Below are positions 6,740 through 16,647 of a stretch of DNA of 50,351 bases, one piece after another. The first letter of the stretch is position 1; each line of letters opens with the position of its first letter. The stretch is from assembly GCA_051658525.1 (NCBI GenBank), contig JBOFMT010000037.1, forward strand, positions 1 through 50,351. The letters run 5' to 3'. The position numbers and the translations under genes are program-made. The DNA comes from JBOFMT01 sp051658525. Lineage in GTDB: Bacteria > Bacillota_I > Bacilli_A > Erysipelotrichales > Erysipelotrichaceae. The notes beneath the pieces are model-generated. The model was not told the origin of the DNA. It did no database searches and saw nothing but the letters and a program-made list of their open reading frames with translations.

Positions 6740-8947
6740 TTATTTGATCACGCGTTCTACGCTAATAATTGAAGTAATCTTTCTTAAATTTGAGATTAAA
6801 TTATGAAGATGATTTACATCATCGACAATCACGCGCATCTTAGTGACAACGTGAATGCGGTCGCTTTGTACTTTACTATCTACGTGGTTTAATCCAGATT
6901 TACATTGGCTGACAACGGTCACAATATCACTTAACAAGAAGTTACGATCCGTTGAGCGCACTTCTAGTGATACTTCATATTGTTTACGTTCCAAATGGTC
7001 ATCCCAGAACACTTCAATCAAACGCTCTTGTAAACTAGCAACATTTGGACATGAGGTTCGATGTACTTTTACACCTTGCCCTTTGGAAATAAATCCAACA
7101 ATTTCATCCCCTGGAATCGGTGAACAGCAACTAGCTATGCTAACAACCATACTTTCAATTCCTTCGACGTGAATTCCCGTTTTACTTGGCATGCGTTTCT
7201 TATTGTTCGCTTCATTACGAGAAAACATTTTTTGAAGGTTTTCATTGTCCATTGCCAAATTACTTTTTTGTTTGGTTAAGCGTTCAATAACCGTAACCAA
7301 AGGGATGCTCTTAACCGCAATGGCATAATATAAATCAAGGGTAGAATGATAGGTTAAAGAGTGCAAGATCGCTTCTACTTTTTTATGTTCCATATATTGT
7401 TTTGGATCAAAGCCTCTGCGTTTTAGCTCCTCAATTAACATCTCTTCGCCTTTTTTGGCATCACTTGCTTTTTTCTCTACTTCTTGTTTGAGGAAGTAAG
7501 CATTGATTTTATTTCTAGCATGACTCGATTTTACTATTTTTAGCCAGTCTTTGCTTGGTCCTGCAGTTAAATCTTTGGTTGTTTTAATGCTAACAACATC
7601 ACCCGTCTTCAACATCGTATTGAGCGGTACCAAAGCACCATTGACAATAGCACCGATGGTTTTATGACCAATCTCCGTATGAATGCGGTAAGCAAAGTCT
7701 AGTGGTGTAGAACCATTTGGTAACGCAATCACACGCCCTTTTGGACTCATCACATAGACATTGGCTTCGAAAATATCACGTTGCAACAAACTCATATATT
7801 CCAGCGCATCGTCATTGATTTCACCACTCATTGCATTGAAATCTTTAAACCAACGAAGTTGCTCTTCAATCTCTTCTTGTTTGATTTCAATACCACGTTG
7901 CTCTTTATACTTCCAATGTGCTGCAATCCCTTTTTCCGCAATTTCATCCATTTTTTCTGTACGAATTTGCACTTCAAAGATGTTACCTTCTTCTGCAACG
8001 ATGGTCGTATGTAAACTTTGGTACATATTCACCTTAGGCATAGCGATATAATCTTTAAAACGTCCAGGAATTGGACGGTAGGTTGCATGAATATACCCTA
8101 AGGTTTCATAACAACTACTTTCATTGGTTGTGATAATACGAATGGCTAATAAATCTAAGATTTCTTCGAAGCGTTTTTGCTTGGTTGTCATCTTTTTATA
8201 GATTGAATACAAATGTTTGGAACGACCAAACATCCGAATTTCAATATTATGTTCTCGCAGTAAGGTTCCAAATTCTTCAATCATGCGTGATACTTGCGAA
8301 TCGCGTTCACTTTTTCGAACTTCCACAAGTTTCGCAATTTCATAATATTTTTCACGATTCAGATAGTAAAAACTCAAATCTTCTAATTCATTCTTGATTT
8401 CGCTAATCCCCAAACGATGGGCAATTGGCGCATATACTTCGAGTGTTTCCGAAGCAATCTTTTTTTGTTTTGCTTCACTCATAAAATTGAGTGTACGCAT
8501 ATTATGCAGACGGTCTACGAGTTTGATAAGAATAACACGCACATCTTTTGCCATGGCGATAAATATTTTACGATGGTTGTTTGCTTGGTATTCTTTTTCA
8601 TCAGCAAAGTTGATATTCCCGATTTTGGTAACACTCTCTACTAAATTATAAACATCTTCCCCGAAGCGTTCGACCATTTCTTTTTCACTCACATCACAAT
8701 CTTCAATGACGTCATGAAGAAAACCAGCTGCGATCGTCTGTGGACCTGAGCGCAGCGTCGCTAGTACGTAGGCTACTTGAATCGTATGAATGATATACGG
8801 TTCACCGCTCTTACGAACTTGAGGACGATGTTTTTCTTCCGCAAACGCATAAGCATCTGAAATTAGTTTTAAATTTTCTGGTTTTGAGATGTACCCCTGC
8901 ACTTCTTGCATTACATCTTCAAACGTTTTATTTACCGCTACGACCAT
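6740..8947 (-). CDS. relA: Bifunctional (p)ppGpp synthetase/hydrolase (RelA/SpoT family)
   Basis: This is the long stringent-response enzyme that makes and degrades (p)ppGpp. The 735 residues contain the HD hydrolase domain with HDVIEDCDV at 78-86 (the HD and ED metal residues are kept). The synthetase domain follows (RMFGRSKHLYSIYKK, GRFKDYIAMPKVNMYQSLHTT), then a TGS domain near SPKGRVIALPNGSTPLDFAY and a C-terminal ACT domain. Both catalytic halves look intact, so a bifunctional Rel is expected. The start follows AGGGTGAG. The gene lies between apt and hisS; the apt-relA pairing is common in Firmicutes. Confidence 0.96.
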   Translation of the reverse strand: MVVAVNKTFEDVMQEVQGYISKPENLKLISDAYAFAEEKHRPQVRKSGEPYIIHTIQVAYVLATLRSGPQTIAAGFLHDVIEDCDVSEKEMVERFGEDVYNLVESVTKIGNINFADEKEYQANNHRKIFIAMAKDVRVILIKLVDRLHNMRTLNFMSEAKQKKIASETLEVYAPIAHRLGISEIKNELEDLSFYYLNREKYYEIAKLVEVRKSERDSQVSRMIEEFGTLLREHNIEIRMFGRSKHLYSIYKKMTTKQKRFEEILDLLAIRIITTNESSCYETLGYIHATYRPIPGRFKDYIAMPKVNMYQSLHTTIVAEEGNIFEVQIRTEKMDEIAEKGIAAHWKYKEQRGIEIKQEEIEEQLRWFKDFNAMSGEINDDALEYMSLLQRDIFEANVYVMSPKGRVIALPNGSTPLDFAYRIHTEIGHKTIGAIVNGALVPLNTMLKTGDVVSIKTTKDLTAGPSKDWLKIVKSSHARNKINAYFLKQEVEKKASDAKKGEEMLIEELKRRGFDPKQYMEHKKVEAILHSLTYHSTLDLYYAIAVKSIPLVTVIERLTKQKSNLAMDNENLQKMFSRNEANNKKRMPSKTGIHVEGIESMVVSIASCCSPIPGDEIVGFISKGQGVKVHRTSCPNVASLQERLIEVFWDDHLERKQYEVSLEVRSTDRNFLLSDIVTVVSQCKSGLNHVDSKVQSDRIHVVTKMRVIVDDVNHLHNLISNLRKITSIISVERVIK

Positions 8948-8968
8948 ATGTTCTCACCCTTATCTAGT

Positions 8969-8987
8969 AAAAAAGGGATATACCCTT
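8969..8987 (-). terminator. Weak candidate terminator between apt and relA
   Basis: Minus strand: short stem AAGGG / CCCTT with a five-base loop followed by six T, right after the apt stop. The stem is only five base pairs, so partial termination or read-through into relA is likely. Confidence 0.4.
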
Positions 8988-8989
8988 CT

Positions 8990-9502
8990 TTAGTATTGAG
9001 TCAATGCTTTAATGTTGTAATTTTCCAACAAAGCACGACCGTTTAAATCTTTTAATTCAATGAGGAAAGCACAACCTACAACTTCTCCACCCATTTGTTC
9101 AACCATTTTACAAGTAGCATCAACCGTGCCACCTGTTGCTAACAAGTCATCAACAACTAAAACGCGTTGTCCTTTTTGAATACCATCAACGTGCATATGA
9201 AGTTCATTTGAACCATATTCTAAGTCATATTTCAAACTTACTGTTTCACGTGGTAATTTTCCTGGTTTACGAACTGGTACAAATCCGATGTTCAAAGCGT
9301 AAGCTACTGGACATCCGAAGATGAATCCACGAGATTCAGGACCAACGATTACGTCAGCTCCAACCTCTTTTGCGAACGCAATCATTTCATCACATGCTGC
9401 TTTATAAGCAGGACCATGTGCCATCAAAGGTGTGATATCGCGGAACAAAATTCCCTCTTTTGGAAAATTTGGGATATCAGCTATATATTTTTTTAAATCC
9501 AT
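8990..9502 (-). CDS. apt: Adenine phosphoribosyltransferase
   Basis: The enzyme salvages adenine to AMP using PRPP. The 170-residue protein matches the family from MDLKKYIADIPNFPKEGILFRDITPL onward. It has the PRPP-binding loop VLVVDDLLATGGTVDA and the upstream motif VGPESRGFIFG. The ATG at 9502 is chosen because AAGGAG lies six bases upstream; the frame extends six codons further without support. A TATAAT sequence at 9538-9533 could be a -10 box for a local promoter, but no good -35 is seen. The gene sits between recJ and relA, as in many Firmicutes. Confidence 0.96.
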   Translation of the reverse strand: MDLKKYIADIPNFPKEGILFRDITPLMAHGPAYKAACDEMIAFAKEVGADVIVGPESRGFIFGCPVAYALNIGFVPVRKPGKLPRETVSLKYDLEYGSNELHMHVDGIQKGQRVLVVDDLLATGGTVDATCKMVEQMGGEVVGCAFLIELKDLNGRALLENYNIKALTQY

Positions 9503-9562
9503 TGTAGTCTCCTTCTGCATTTTTACTTTCCTATTATATCAAATTATTGCGAAAAAGAAAGG

Positions 9563-11134
9563 TTATTGTCTATTCTCCAACGAAAAATCTTCCAAAACTG
9601 CATTGCATTTGCGCTGATTTCGAAATGTTGAGACATCGAGTTTAAATACACCACCAAGATGATCGCCAACTTGAATATCAAAGGCTTTACTCGGTGCATT
9701 CCATAAGAAGTACTCCACTCCATTTTGTGAGCGAAGCTTGATATGCACTTGTTTCAAGATCGTAACACTTGCTACCGTAAACGTGGTATAGAACAGTGGT
9801 AACATAAATCCTTGTCCAAAAGGACGTAGTGGTGCAAGCGCATCAAAATGTGCAAGCGTGATGGCTGATTCGGGAAGTGTTACAACTGGATAGGTTTTTT
9901 CTTGCAAAGTAATGGCATCCATTTTTGCTTCAACATAGGCAACAAGATTAGGTAATTTACTTTTCTCAATAGCAATACCAGCAGCAAGGCTATGTCCCCC
10001 ATAAGCATGGAGTTCATGAAGAAAGTCTGCGAAAAAGTGATTAAGATCAACGCCATCAACCGAGCGAATACTTCCCTTGTACAATCCATGATGTCCACTT
10101 AGGACCATAACAGGTTTTTGAAATTGATTTGTTGCTCGTGACGCTACAAGTCCAACAATACCTTCATGAAAGCGTTCATCGCTCACAATCGGAAAACGAT
10201 CACTGATGAGTGCAGGATGTGCAATATCATACATTTCACTCGTTAAGCTCTTGCGCTTGTTGTTCACCTCTTGTAACTGTGCAGCATAACGTTCTTGTTG
10301 GATGGGATCGGTTGATGTTAGAAAGCGCACCATTGTGTTGGCATTGCTAAGATCCGCCATACGTCCAGCTGCATTGATAAGTGGTGTGATTTGAAAACCG
10401 ATGACTGTTTCATCAAAGCTAGTCGCCTTACATAATGTATGTAGCGCTTGTCCTTTGCCCTGGTTGAGCAAAGCAATCGCATGTTTTAGTAAACTACGAT
10501 TCATTCCCCATACAGCAACCACATCACTAACCACACAAATACCAGCTAGAATTGCATGATAGTCTTGTTGTCCCACTAGGTGGCTAGCGAGTAAATACGC
10601 AAGACCAGCTCCACTCATCTCTGCATAATAAGCGGATAAGTGTTTGGGGTGTAACACAAGACTAGCCTCAATCTCACCTTCATAGTTATGATGATCACAG
10701 ACAAGTACACTTATGCCCAATGATTTTGCTAAGGCGAGTGCCTCTGTGCTTTTTACCCCATTGTCGACACAAATGATGACTTGATAGCCTTTGGTATGCG
10801 CCATCGTAACGGTGTTGGTATTGAGCCCATAACCCTCACTTAAACGATTGGGAATATAGTAGCCATGAGCAATGTTCGCACGACTAAGTGCATCATCTAG
10901 AATCGCTGTAGCACACATGCCATCACAGTCATAATCTCCAGCGATGAGTATTTTTTCATTGTTGGCTTTTGCTGCTTGAATCCGCTGCACAATGGCTAAG
11001 ACAGGTTCTTCCTGACATAGTGGAAGCGCGACATTGGCAGTTTGTTCTGTTACCTGTTCGCTAGTAAGTGCCATCGCTCTTGTAATAGTTTCATAGAAGT
11101 TTGTTTGATATTGTTCTAAAATATGTAATTTCAT
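9563..11134 (-). CDS. recJ: Single-stranded-DNA-specific exonuclease RecJ
   Basis: RecJ is a 5'-3' single-strand exonuclease used in recombination and repair. The DHH phosphoesterase motifs are clear: GDYDCDGMCATAIL near residues 66-79, VCDHHNYEGE and the DHHA1-type glycine motif YGGHSLAAGIAI. An OB-like C-terminal part follows. At 523 residues it is near the short end of the family (often about 560-780), lacking the extra C-terminal domain of many Firmicutes homologues. It precedes apt, the usual neighbour. Confidence 0.94.
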   Translation of the reverse strand: MKLHILEQYQTNFYETITRAMALTSEQVTEQTANVALPLCQEEPVLAIVQRIQAAKANNEKILIAGDYDCDGMCATAILDDALSRANIAHGYYIPNRLSEGYGLNTNTVTMAHTKGYQVIICVDNGVKSTEALALAKSLGISVLVCDHHNYEGEIEASLVLHPKHLSAYYAEMSGAGLAYLLASHLVGQQDYHAILAGICVVSDVVAVWGMNRSLLKHAIALLNQGKGQALHTLCKATSFDETVIGFQITPLINAAGRMADLSNANTMVRFLTSTDPIQQERYAAQLQEVNNKRKSLTSEMYDIAHPALISDRFPIVSDERFHEGIVGLVASRATNQFQKPVMVLSGHHGLYKGSIRSVDGVDLNHFFADFLHELHAYGGHSLAAGIAIEKSKLPNLVAYVEAKMDAITLQEKTYPVVTLPESAITLAHFDALAPLRPFGQGFMLPLFYTTFTVASVTILKQVHIKLRSQNGVEYFLWNAPSKAFDIQVGDHLGGVFKLDVSTFRNQRKCNAVLEDFSLENRQ

Positions 11135-11185
11135 ATAAGTTCCTCATTTTCTACTAGTATCGCATAGTTTAACCCACTATGAATG

Positions 11186-12364
11186 TTACTTTAAAAGATC
11201 TGTTCGCAGTGTTTTTTCCATCGGCCACGATGAAATGTCTAAGAGATGGACAAACAAAGGTGTTAAATCCAATAAACTTCCCCCTTGCAAAGTGATATTG
11301 GTTTTAACTTTTGGACTAACAACCAAATAATAGACACGATAATCAGCAACATCTAGTGGTAAACCATGAATCCCAGTGTGGCGATGATCCGCGTGTACCA
11401 GCTCACAACCTGCACTCGCACAAAGTCCAAATGCGCAATCCACAGCAAAGCCTGATTGTTGCATTTCTTCTTCACTTAAAAAACGTCTAAACTTTGGATG
11501 TGCTTCCAGTTTTGCTTTTACGAGTGCTAGTTCTTGCGCCGTTGCGCCCATAGTATAAGCAAAAGCACTTCCACTTGTTTGATGAAACCAAAGTTTATCA
11601 GAAAGACCTAGCTCGACAACTTCTTGATTAACGTCCCAGAAACTTGTGGCATCCACTTGGGCATGATCACTCAGTACGACAATTTGATAGTTTCCAGCAG
11701 CGGCATCTACCAAAGCTCCTAAGCGCTTGTCCATTCGTTCTAAACTATCTTGTGTGGGTTGTGAATGGATTCCAAAATGATGTTTTTGGGTGTCGGTATC
11801 GGTTAAATGAATTGTGATAAGGTCCATCTTCGCCTTTTTCACTACACCTAACATCGAGGAAATTGTAAAATCATCAAGTTGTGGTTGTGCTGCACCCTTT
11901 ACATTTTTACCATGCAAGGCATAGCTACGAAGCAGAAAGAGTGGTGTTGCACTTTGCAACATACACAACATTAAGTTTTCGTTTGGTTGTGGTAAGTATT
12001 CTGCAACATTGTAACGAATGTTCAACTTAGCACAAACCGGCCAAAAAAAGTTAGCGATTTGTAAGCCTTGACGTTTGCCTTCACTAAATAAAGTAGGGTG
12101 TTGAATGAGGTTTGCATGAAGATTCCAACGGGGATGCGTGCAATTTGGTTCAATCCGTGTATTATCTCGAATTTGATGCTTTGCAGGATAGACACCACTA
12201 ATCAAAGAAGTATGCACAGCGTAGGTGTTTGTTAAGAAGATACTATCCACTTCTTCTACCAAACAACCTTGTTGACAAAGTTTTTTAAAGTTCGGCATTG
12301 TTTTTAAGCGTTGCAAGTCCGCCATAGATGTCGCATCGAGTGAAACGATCATTAATTTTTTCAT
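11186..12364 (-). CDS. Type I phosphodiesterase / nucleotide pyrophosphatase family protein
   Basis: A 392-residue member of the alkaline phosphatase superfamily. The N-terminus MKKLMIVSLDAT supplies the first metal aspartate. A threonine in TNTYAVHTSLISGVYP fits the nucleophile site of the nucleotide pyrophosphatase/phosphodiesterase branch. Later metal-ligand motifs LTDTDTQKHHFG, VVLSDHAQVD and HADHRHTGIHG are in the right order. No signal peptide or membrane anchor is seen, so the enzyme is probably cytoplasmic. The natural substrate (a nucleotide, phosphonate or phosphodiester) cannot be told from sequence. It lies between secDF and recJ. Confidence 0.8.
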   Translation of the reverse strand: MKKLMIVSLDATSMADLQRLKTMPNFKKLCQQGCLVEEVDSIFLTNTYAVHTSLISGVYPAKHQIRDNTRIEPNCTHPRWNLHANLIQHPTLFSEGKRQGLQIANFFWPVCAKLNIRYNVAEYLPQPNENLMLCMLQSATPLFLLRSYALHGKNVKGAAQPQLDDFTISSMLGVVKKAKMDLITIHLTDTDTQKHHFGIHSQPTQDSLERMDKRLGALVDAAAGNYQIVVLSDHAQVDATSFWDVNQEVVELGLSDKLWFHQTSGSAFAYTMGATAQELALVKAKLEAHPKFRRFLSEEEMQQSGFAVDCAFGLCASAGCELVHADHRHTGIHGLPLDVADYRVYYLVVSPKVKTNITLQGGSLLDLTPLFVHLLDISSWPMEKTLRTDLLK

Positions 12365-12381
12365 TGTAATCTCCTCCTATG

Positions 12382-12407
12382 AAAAAAAGAGTGTTTGCAC
12401 ACTCTTT
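12382..12407 (-). terminator. Intrinsic terminator after secDF
   Basis: Minus strand: nine-base-pair stem AAAGAGTGT / ACACTCTTT with a GCAA tetraloop, followed by further T. It begins a few bases after the secDF stop. Confidence 0.85.
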
Positions 12408-12413
12408 TACTTT

Positions 12414-14687
12414 TTAATCGTTAATACCTGGGATAACAAGTTCATGTAACTCATCATCTTTGATTTTTTTCTTCACTTTTGGTTTTGGTTTGTAGTGTGT
12501 ACGTAAATAGTACCACAATTGTGCTGCGATAAACAAGGATGAATATGCACCAGCTAATAAACCAATAAACATCGCAAAGTTAAAGGTAAAGATGGCTTGT
12601 GATCCTAAGAATAACAAGGCAGCAACGGGAATCAAGGTAGTTAAGGTATTGATTAAACTACGCATTAATGTTTTTTGTAAACTTGAGTTTACAATTACAC
12701 GGTAATCGTTGTTTGTAATCACTTTTCCATGATAACTTTGTTCTGTTTCACGAATACGGTCAAAGATAACAATCGAGTCATCAATTGAGTATCCAATGAT
12801 TGCTAGGATAACTGCAATCAACTCCGTATTTACTTCAAAACGGAAAATTGCAAACACTGCTAATACGATCGCAACGTCATGTAGTAAGGCAACAATTGCA
12901 CTTACTGCATAATCCCATTTGAATCGAACACTAATGTACAACAAGATTGCCAACCAAGAAAGAATCGAAATTAAGAACGCGTTACGAACAAGTTCACGAC
13001 CAACGATAGGTGTTACCACAGAATCGTTTGCTTCATGGTTGTAAGTTTCTAAAATTTCAGTTTTTAAAGCAGATAATGTTTCAGAATCTACCGCTTCTTT
13101 CACCGTAACACTTACGATTTCATTATTGGTTCCCGCATACTTGTAAGCACTTGGAACAAGATTATAGCTTGCAAACAAGGCAGCTACTTCACTCTCATCA
13201 ATTTTTTCATCGGCTTGAATGGTAATTTTCGTACCACTTGCAAAGTCAATACCAAGATTTAAGACACCATTTCCAGTAACTCCATGGTAACCCATAAATC
13301 CTACTGCAACAACTAAAATCGTGATACTAGCCAATACGAATTTCTTTCCTACTTTTAGGAAATCAAATTTTGGTAAAGGTCCAAAGTAGAATTGCTCTTC
13401 GCCTTTTGCTAAATTTGGAATGTGTTTTTCTTTGATTCCAAACCAAGTTTTTTTGTTATCAACCAATCCACTCTCAACAACAAGTCCCAATAAGAACTTC
13501 ACTAAGAATACACTTAATGTTAACGTAGCAAATACGGTAACCATCAACATCGCAGCGAATCCTTTTACACTTCCTGTACCCAAGACGTATAAAATTAACG
13601 CTGAAATAAATGTTGTTAATTGGCTATCGAAAATCGTTGAGAATGCTTTGCTATTTCCTTCTTTGAAGGCGCTTTTTACCGAACGACCTTGTAACAAAGA
13701 GTCCTTAATACGCTCAAAGGTAATAACACTCGCATCGATGGTCATCCCAACCCCAAGTACTAGGGCAGCAATACCACTCAATGTATAAACACCACCCATA
13801 AGGTTGTAGACATACATTACAACAAATACATAGGTAATTAAGGCGATTGCCGAAATAACACCTGGAAGACGATAGTAAAGAATCATGAAGATTGCTACCA
13901 GCAAGATCCCAACTGCACCAGCAAACATTGTTTGCGCAAATGCTTCTTCACCATAATCCGCAGAAACTACATTAGAGTAAATTTCTGTCATTTTTACTGG
14001 CAAACTACCAGAGTTGATCAAAGAAGATAGTTCACGAGCATATTCCTCAGTGAAACTTCCTTGAATAATTGCATCACCATTGATTCCACTTGTAACACTT
14101 GCAGCGGAAATATAACCTGGCTCATCTTTTTTAGATTCTTCTACATACGTTGTACCTTCTTCAAAGTCCAACCAAGTTACCATCAAGTTGCTACCTGAAC
14201 TCATAGCAGCAACTGCTTTGGTTACTTCATAGAATTTATCTTTATCTTTGATTTTAAGAGAAACAATTGGTCTACCATCTTGGTATGCCAAACTTGCTCC
14301 ACCTTCAACAAGGACACTTGCATCCATCAACAATTTATCGTTTACATCACGGAATGTGAGGTTTGCTGTTGATGAGATCACACGGCGTGCTTGCTCAATG
14401 TCTTTGACTCCTGCTAACTGTACGCGGATTCGATTGTCCCCTTCAATAATAATCTCAGGCTCGTTTACCCCTAATACGTCAATACGCTTACTTACCGATG
14501 CTGCGACTGCAGACATGCTAGGTAATGTTTCGCCATTTAATGGCTCTACTTCATAAACAATTTCAAATCCACCTTGTAAGTCCAAACCAAGGTTCATGTT
14601 TTTTTGAACGTCAGCTTGGAAGGCAAACACCATTGTTAACAAAGTAAGGACCGTAAGCGTAAAGACGACAAGTCTTGATTTCTTCAT
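12414..14687 (-). CDS. secDF: Protein translocase subunit SecDF (fused)
   Basis: SecDF uses the proton gradient to assist late steps of Sec-dependent protein export. The 757 residues hold a SecD half (LGLDLQGGFEIVYEV near the N-terminus, a large periplasmic-type P1 domain, then TM segments with GVGMTIDASVITFERIKD) and a SecF half (LGIDFASGTKI, GYSIDDSIVIFDRIRE). Twelve TM segments are expected and visible. The single-chain fusion is the form found in many Firmicutes. It starts four bases after the ComN-like gene, so they are co-transcribed. Confidence 0.97.
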   Translation of the reverse strand: MKKSRLVVFTLTVLTLLTMVFAFQADVQKNMNLGLDLQGGFEIVYEVEPLNGETLPSMSAVAASVSKRIDVLGVNEPEIIIEGDNRIRVQLAGVKDIEQARRVISSTANLTFRDVNDKLLMDASVLVEGGASLAYQDGRPIVSLKIKDKDKFYEVTKAVAAMSSGSNLMVTWLDFEEGTTYVEESKKDEPGYISAASVTSGINGDAIIQGSFTEEYARELSSLINSGSLPVKMTEIYSNVVSADYGEEAFAQTMFAGAVGILLVAIFMILYYRLPGVISAIALITYVFVVMYVYNLMGGVYTLSGIAALVLGVGMTIDASVITFERIKDSLLQGRSVKSAFKEGNSKAFSTIFDSQLTTFISALILYVLGTGSVKGFAAMLMVTVFATLTLSVFLVKFLLGLVVESGLVDNKKTWFGIKEKHIPNLAKGEEQFYFGPLPKFDFLKVGKKFVLASITILVVAVGFMGYHGVTGNGVLNLGIDFASGTKITIQADEKIDESEVAALFASYNLVPSAYKYAGTNNEIVSVTVKEAVDSETLSALKTEILETYNHEANDSVVTPIVGRELVRNAFLISILSWLAILLYISVRFKWDYAVSAIVALLHDVAIVLAVFAIFRFEVNTELIAVILAIIGYSIDDSIVIFDRIRETEQSYHGKVITNNDYRVIVNSSLQKTLMRSLINTLTTLIPVAALLFLGSQAIFTFNFAMFIGLLAGAYSSLFIAAQLWYYLRTHYKPKPKVKKKIKDDELHELVIPGIND

Positions 14688-14690
14688 CTT

Positions 14691-14972
14691 TTAATTTCCT
14701 CCGATCACATCTTGCAAATCACTGAGATTCATTTGTGCTCCTTCGATAATCGCTTGATTGGAAAGATACGCCACAATCTCACTAATTTGTAGTGTTAAAA
14801 TATCATTGACGGCTTCATGTAGTGATTTTGGTTTTTTATATCGCCACGTAAAACCGAACAAAGTATCTTCTAAATGCTCTAAAGTTAAGGATGCCAGCTC
14901 ATTTCGTTGCAATTGTTGAAGTTTCAATGCAATTGCAAACTGTACATGTGAGTTCTTAATAATATGTTCCAT
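14691..14972 (-). CDS. ComN-like post-transcriptional regulator family protein
   Basis: A 93-residue soluble protein. The longer reading frame begins at 15083, but the ATG at 14972 is preceded by AGGAGG six bases away and is the credible start. The stretch W..KKPKSLHEAVNDILTL and the end SNQAIIEGAQMNLSDLQDV resemble the small ComN/YrzD post-transcriptional regulator family, which sits beside secDF in Bacillus. That neighbour supports the call. ComN in B. subtilis affects expression of competence genes; whether that role holds here is unknown. A -10 sequence TATAAT at 15006-15001 could drive comN-secDF, although its -35 is weak. Confidence 0.7.
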   Translation of the reverse strand: MEHIIKNSHVQFAIALKLQQLQRNELASLTLEHLEDTLFGFTWRYKKPKSLHEAVNDILTLQISEIVAYLSNQAIIEGAQMNLSDLQDVIGGN

Positions 14973-15066
14973 GACACGCCTCCTAAACTTATGCTTTATC
15001 ATTATAAGATAAATAGACCTAAGTTCATAGTACAAAATGCGAAAATTTTGCCTAAATACCATAGTT

Positions 15067-16068
15067 TTACGTTTTTGGTTCATTTCTATCGATATTTAAA
15101 TGCGCATAGGCTTTTTCGGAAACCACACGACCTCTTGCCGTACGATTAATAAAGCCAATTTGAAGTAAATAAGGCTCATATACATCTTCCAAGGTCATCG
15201 CCTCTTCTCCAATGGAACTCGCTAAGGCTTCTAGTCCAACCGGTCCACCTTTAAAGCGTTCAATGATGCCTTTTAAATATTTATGATCGACATAATCTAA
15301 ACCAAGTGCATCCACTTTCAAACGATTGAGTGCCATCGTGCAAATTTCATGATCGATGACGCCATCGTTCATAACTTGGGCAAAATCACGAACTCTTCGA
15401 AACAGTCGATTGGCAATACGTGGTGTCCCACGCGAACGCTTTGCTAGTTCCAAAATTGCTTCTGGCTCGATTTCGGTATCCATTACGCGTGCGGTCCGCT
15501 TTATGATGCTCGCTAACTCTTCTAAGGTATAAAATTGTAGCTGCGCAACAATACCGAAACGATCTCTTAACGGTGCCGTTAAATCCCCTGCCCGTGTAGT
15601 TGCACCTACTAGGGTAAAGGGAGGCAAGTCCAAACGTATACTTCTCGTCGTTTCTTCTTTACCAACAACAATATCCAAGAAAAAATCTTCCATTGCGGGA
15701 TAGAGAATTTCTTCAACCGCTTTGGGAATGCGATGGATTTCATCAATAAAGAGGACATCACCTGGTGCAATACCTGCTAGTATGGCAGCTAAGTCTCCGC
15801 CTTTTTCAATACTTGGACCACTTGCTGTTTTAATTTGTCCACCCATTTCATTCGCTAAAATATAGGAAAGTGTGGTTTTACCAAGACCTGGAGGGCCATA
15901 GAGTAAAACATGATCTAACGTCTCTTCCCGCTGTTTGGCAGCAGCGATAAAGATTTGTAAATTCGCTTTTAAATCCTGTTGTCCAACATATTCCTGCAAC
16001 GTTTGTGGACGAAGACTTGTTTCTTCATCCATCACTTGCGCTTGTGCACCAACCATACGTTCCATCAC
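15067..16068 (-). CDS. ruvB: Holliday junction branch migration DNA helicase RuvB
   Basis: RuvB is the AAA+ motor that drives Holliday junction migration with RuvA. The 333-residue protein begins RMVGAQAQVMDEETSLRPQTLQEYVGQ. It has Walker A GPPGLGKTTL, Walker B LFIDEIHRI, the sensor-1 region VGATTRAGDLTAPLRDRFG and the C-terminal winged helix (TARGRVV). It starts directly after the ruvA stop, so the two are translated from one message. Confidence 0.98.
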   Translation of the reverse strand: MMERMVGAQAQVMDEETSLRPQTLQEYVGQQDLKANLQIFIAAAKQREETLDHVLLYGPPGLGKTTLSYILANEMGGQIKTASGPSIEKGGDLAAILAGIAPGDVLFIDEIHRIPKAVEEILYPAMEDFFLDIVVGKEETTRSIRLDLPPFTLVGATTRAGDLTAPLRDRFGIVAQLQFYTLEELASIIKRTARVMDTEIEPEAILELAKRSRGTPRIANRLFRRVRDFAQVMNDGVIDHEICTMALNRLKVDALGLDYVDHKYLKGIIERFKGGPVGLEALASSIGEEAMTLEDVYEPYLLQIGFINRTARGRVVSEKAYAHLNIDRNEPKT

Positions 16069-16647
16069 TTACCCCTTTCGCTTCAACATGAGTTGTAAGG
16101 CATAGCGAACCATATCATTACTAGAGCTAGCTTGATAGGCTGCAAGTTCCTTTTTCACACTATTAATTTCTACTGCTTTATAACCCAAGGCTTTGAGTGC
16201 ATCTACCGCGTCGTCAACGAGTGGATTTTGAATCGTCGTAGGTTTCGCTTCTGCTTCCACTAACTTTCCTTTTAAATCTAGTACAATTTGACTTGCTGAT
16301 TTTGGACCAATGCCCGGTAACTTTTTAATAAATGCGACATCATTGCTCGCAATGGCTTGTACGAGTGCAGCAACATCACAGGCACCTAAAATGTGTAAGG
16401 CTGTTTTTGGCCCAACCCCTTTAACGCCAATGAGTTTACAAAACATCGTATATTCTTGTTGTTGAAGAAAACCAAATAACATTTGTGCATCTTCGCGTAC
16501 ATGATGGTAGGTATGAAATAACAATTCCCCCTCCATTGAGATTAAATGTGGATTGGGAACATGAATGCGATAGCCAAGACCACGATGGTCTACAATCACG
16601 CAATCCTCTTCTTTGCTAACAACAACCCCTTTTACAAATGCAATCAT
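16069..16647 (-). CDS. ruvA: Holliday junction branch migration protein RuvA
   Basis: RuvA binds four-way junctions and loads RuvB. The 192 residues have the N-terminal OB fold (MIAFVKGVVVSKEEDCVIVDHRGLGYRIHV), the paired helix-hairpin-helix motifs GVKGVGPKTALHIL and LPGIGPKSASQIVLDLKGK, and the C-terminal RuvB-binding domain (DALKALGYKAVEI). The start overlaps the HAD gene stop by four bases. Confidence 0.97.
   Translation of the reverse strand: MIAFVKGVVVSKEEDCVIVDHRGLGYRIHVPNPHLISMEGELLFHTYHHVREDAQMLFGFLQQQEYTMFCKLIGVKGVGPKTALHILGACDVAALVQAIASNDVAFIKKLPGIGPKSASQIVLDLKGKLVEAEAKPTTIQNPLVDDAVDALKALGYKAVEINSVKKELAAYQASSSNDMVRYALQLMLKRKG

Noticed and set aside
13420..13788. 122-codon plus-strand frame opposite secDF
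   Set aside because: Antisense shadow of membrane segments; no ribosome binding site.
14973..15083. N-terminal extension of the ComN-like protein to 15083
   Set aside because: The added residues cover a likely promoter, and the ATG at 14972 has an AGGAGG site.
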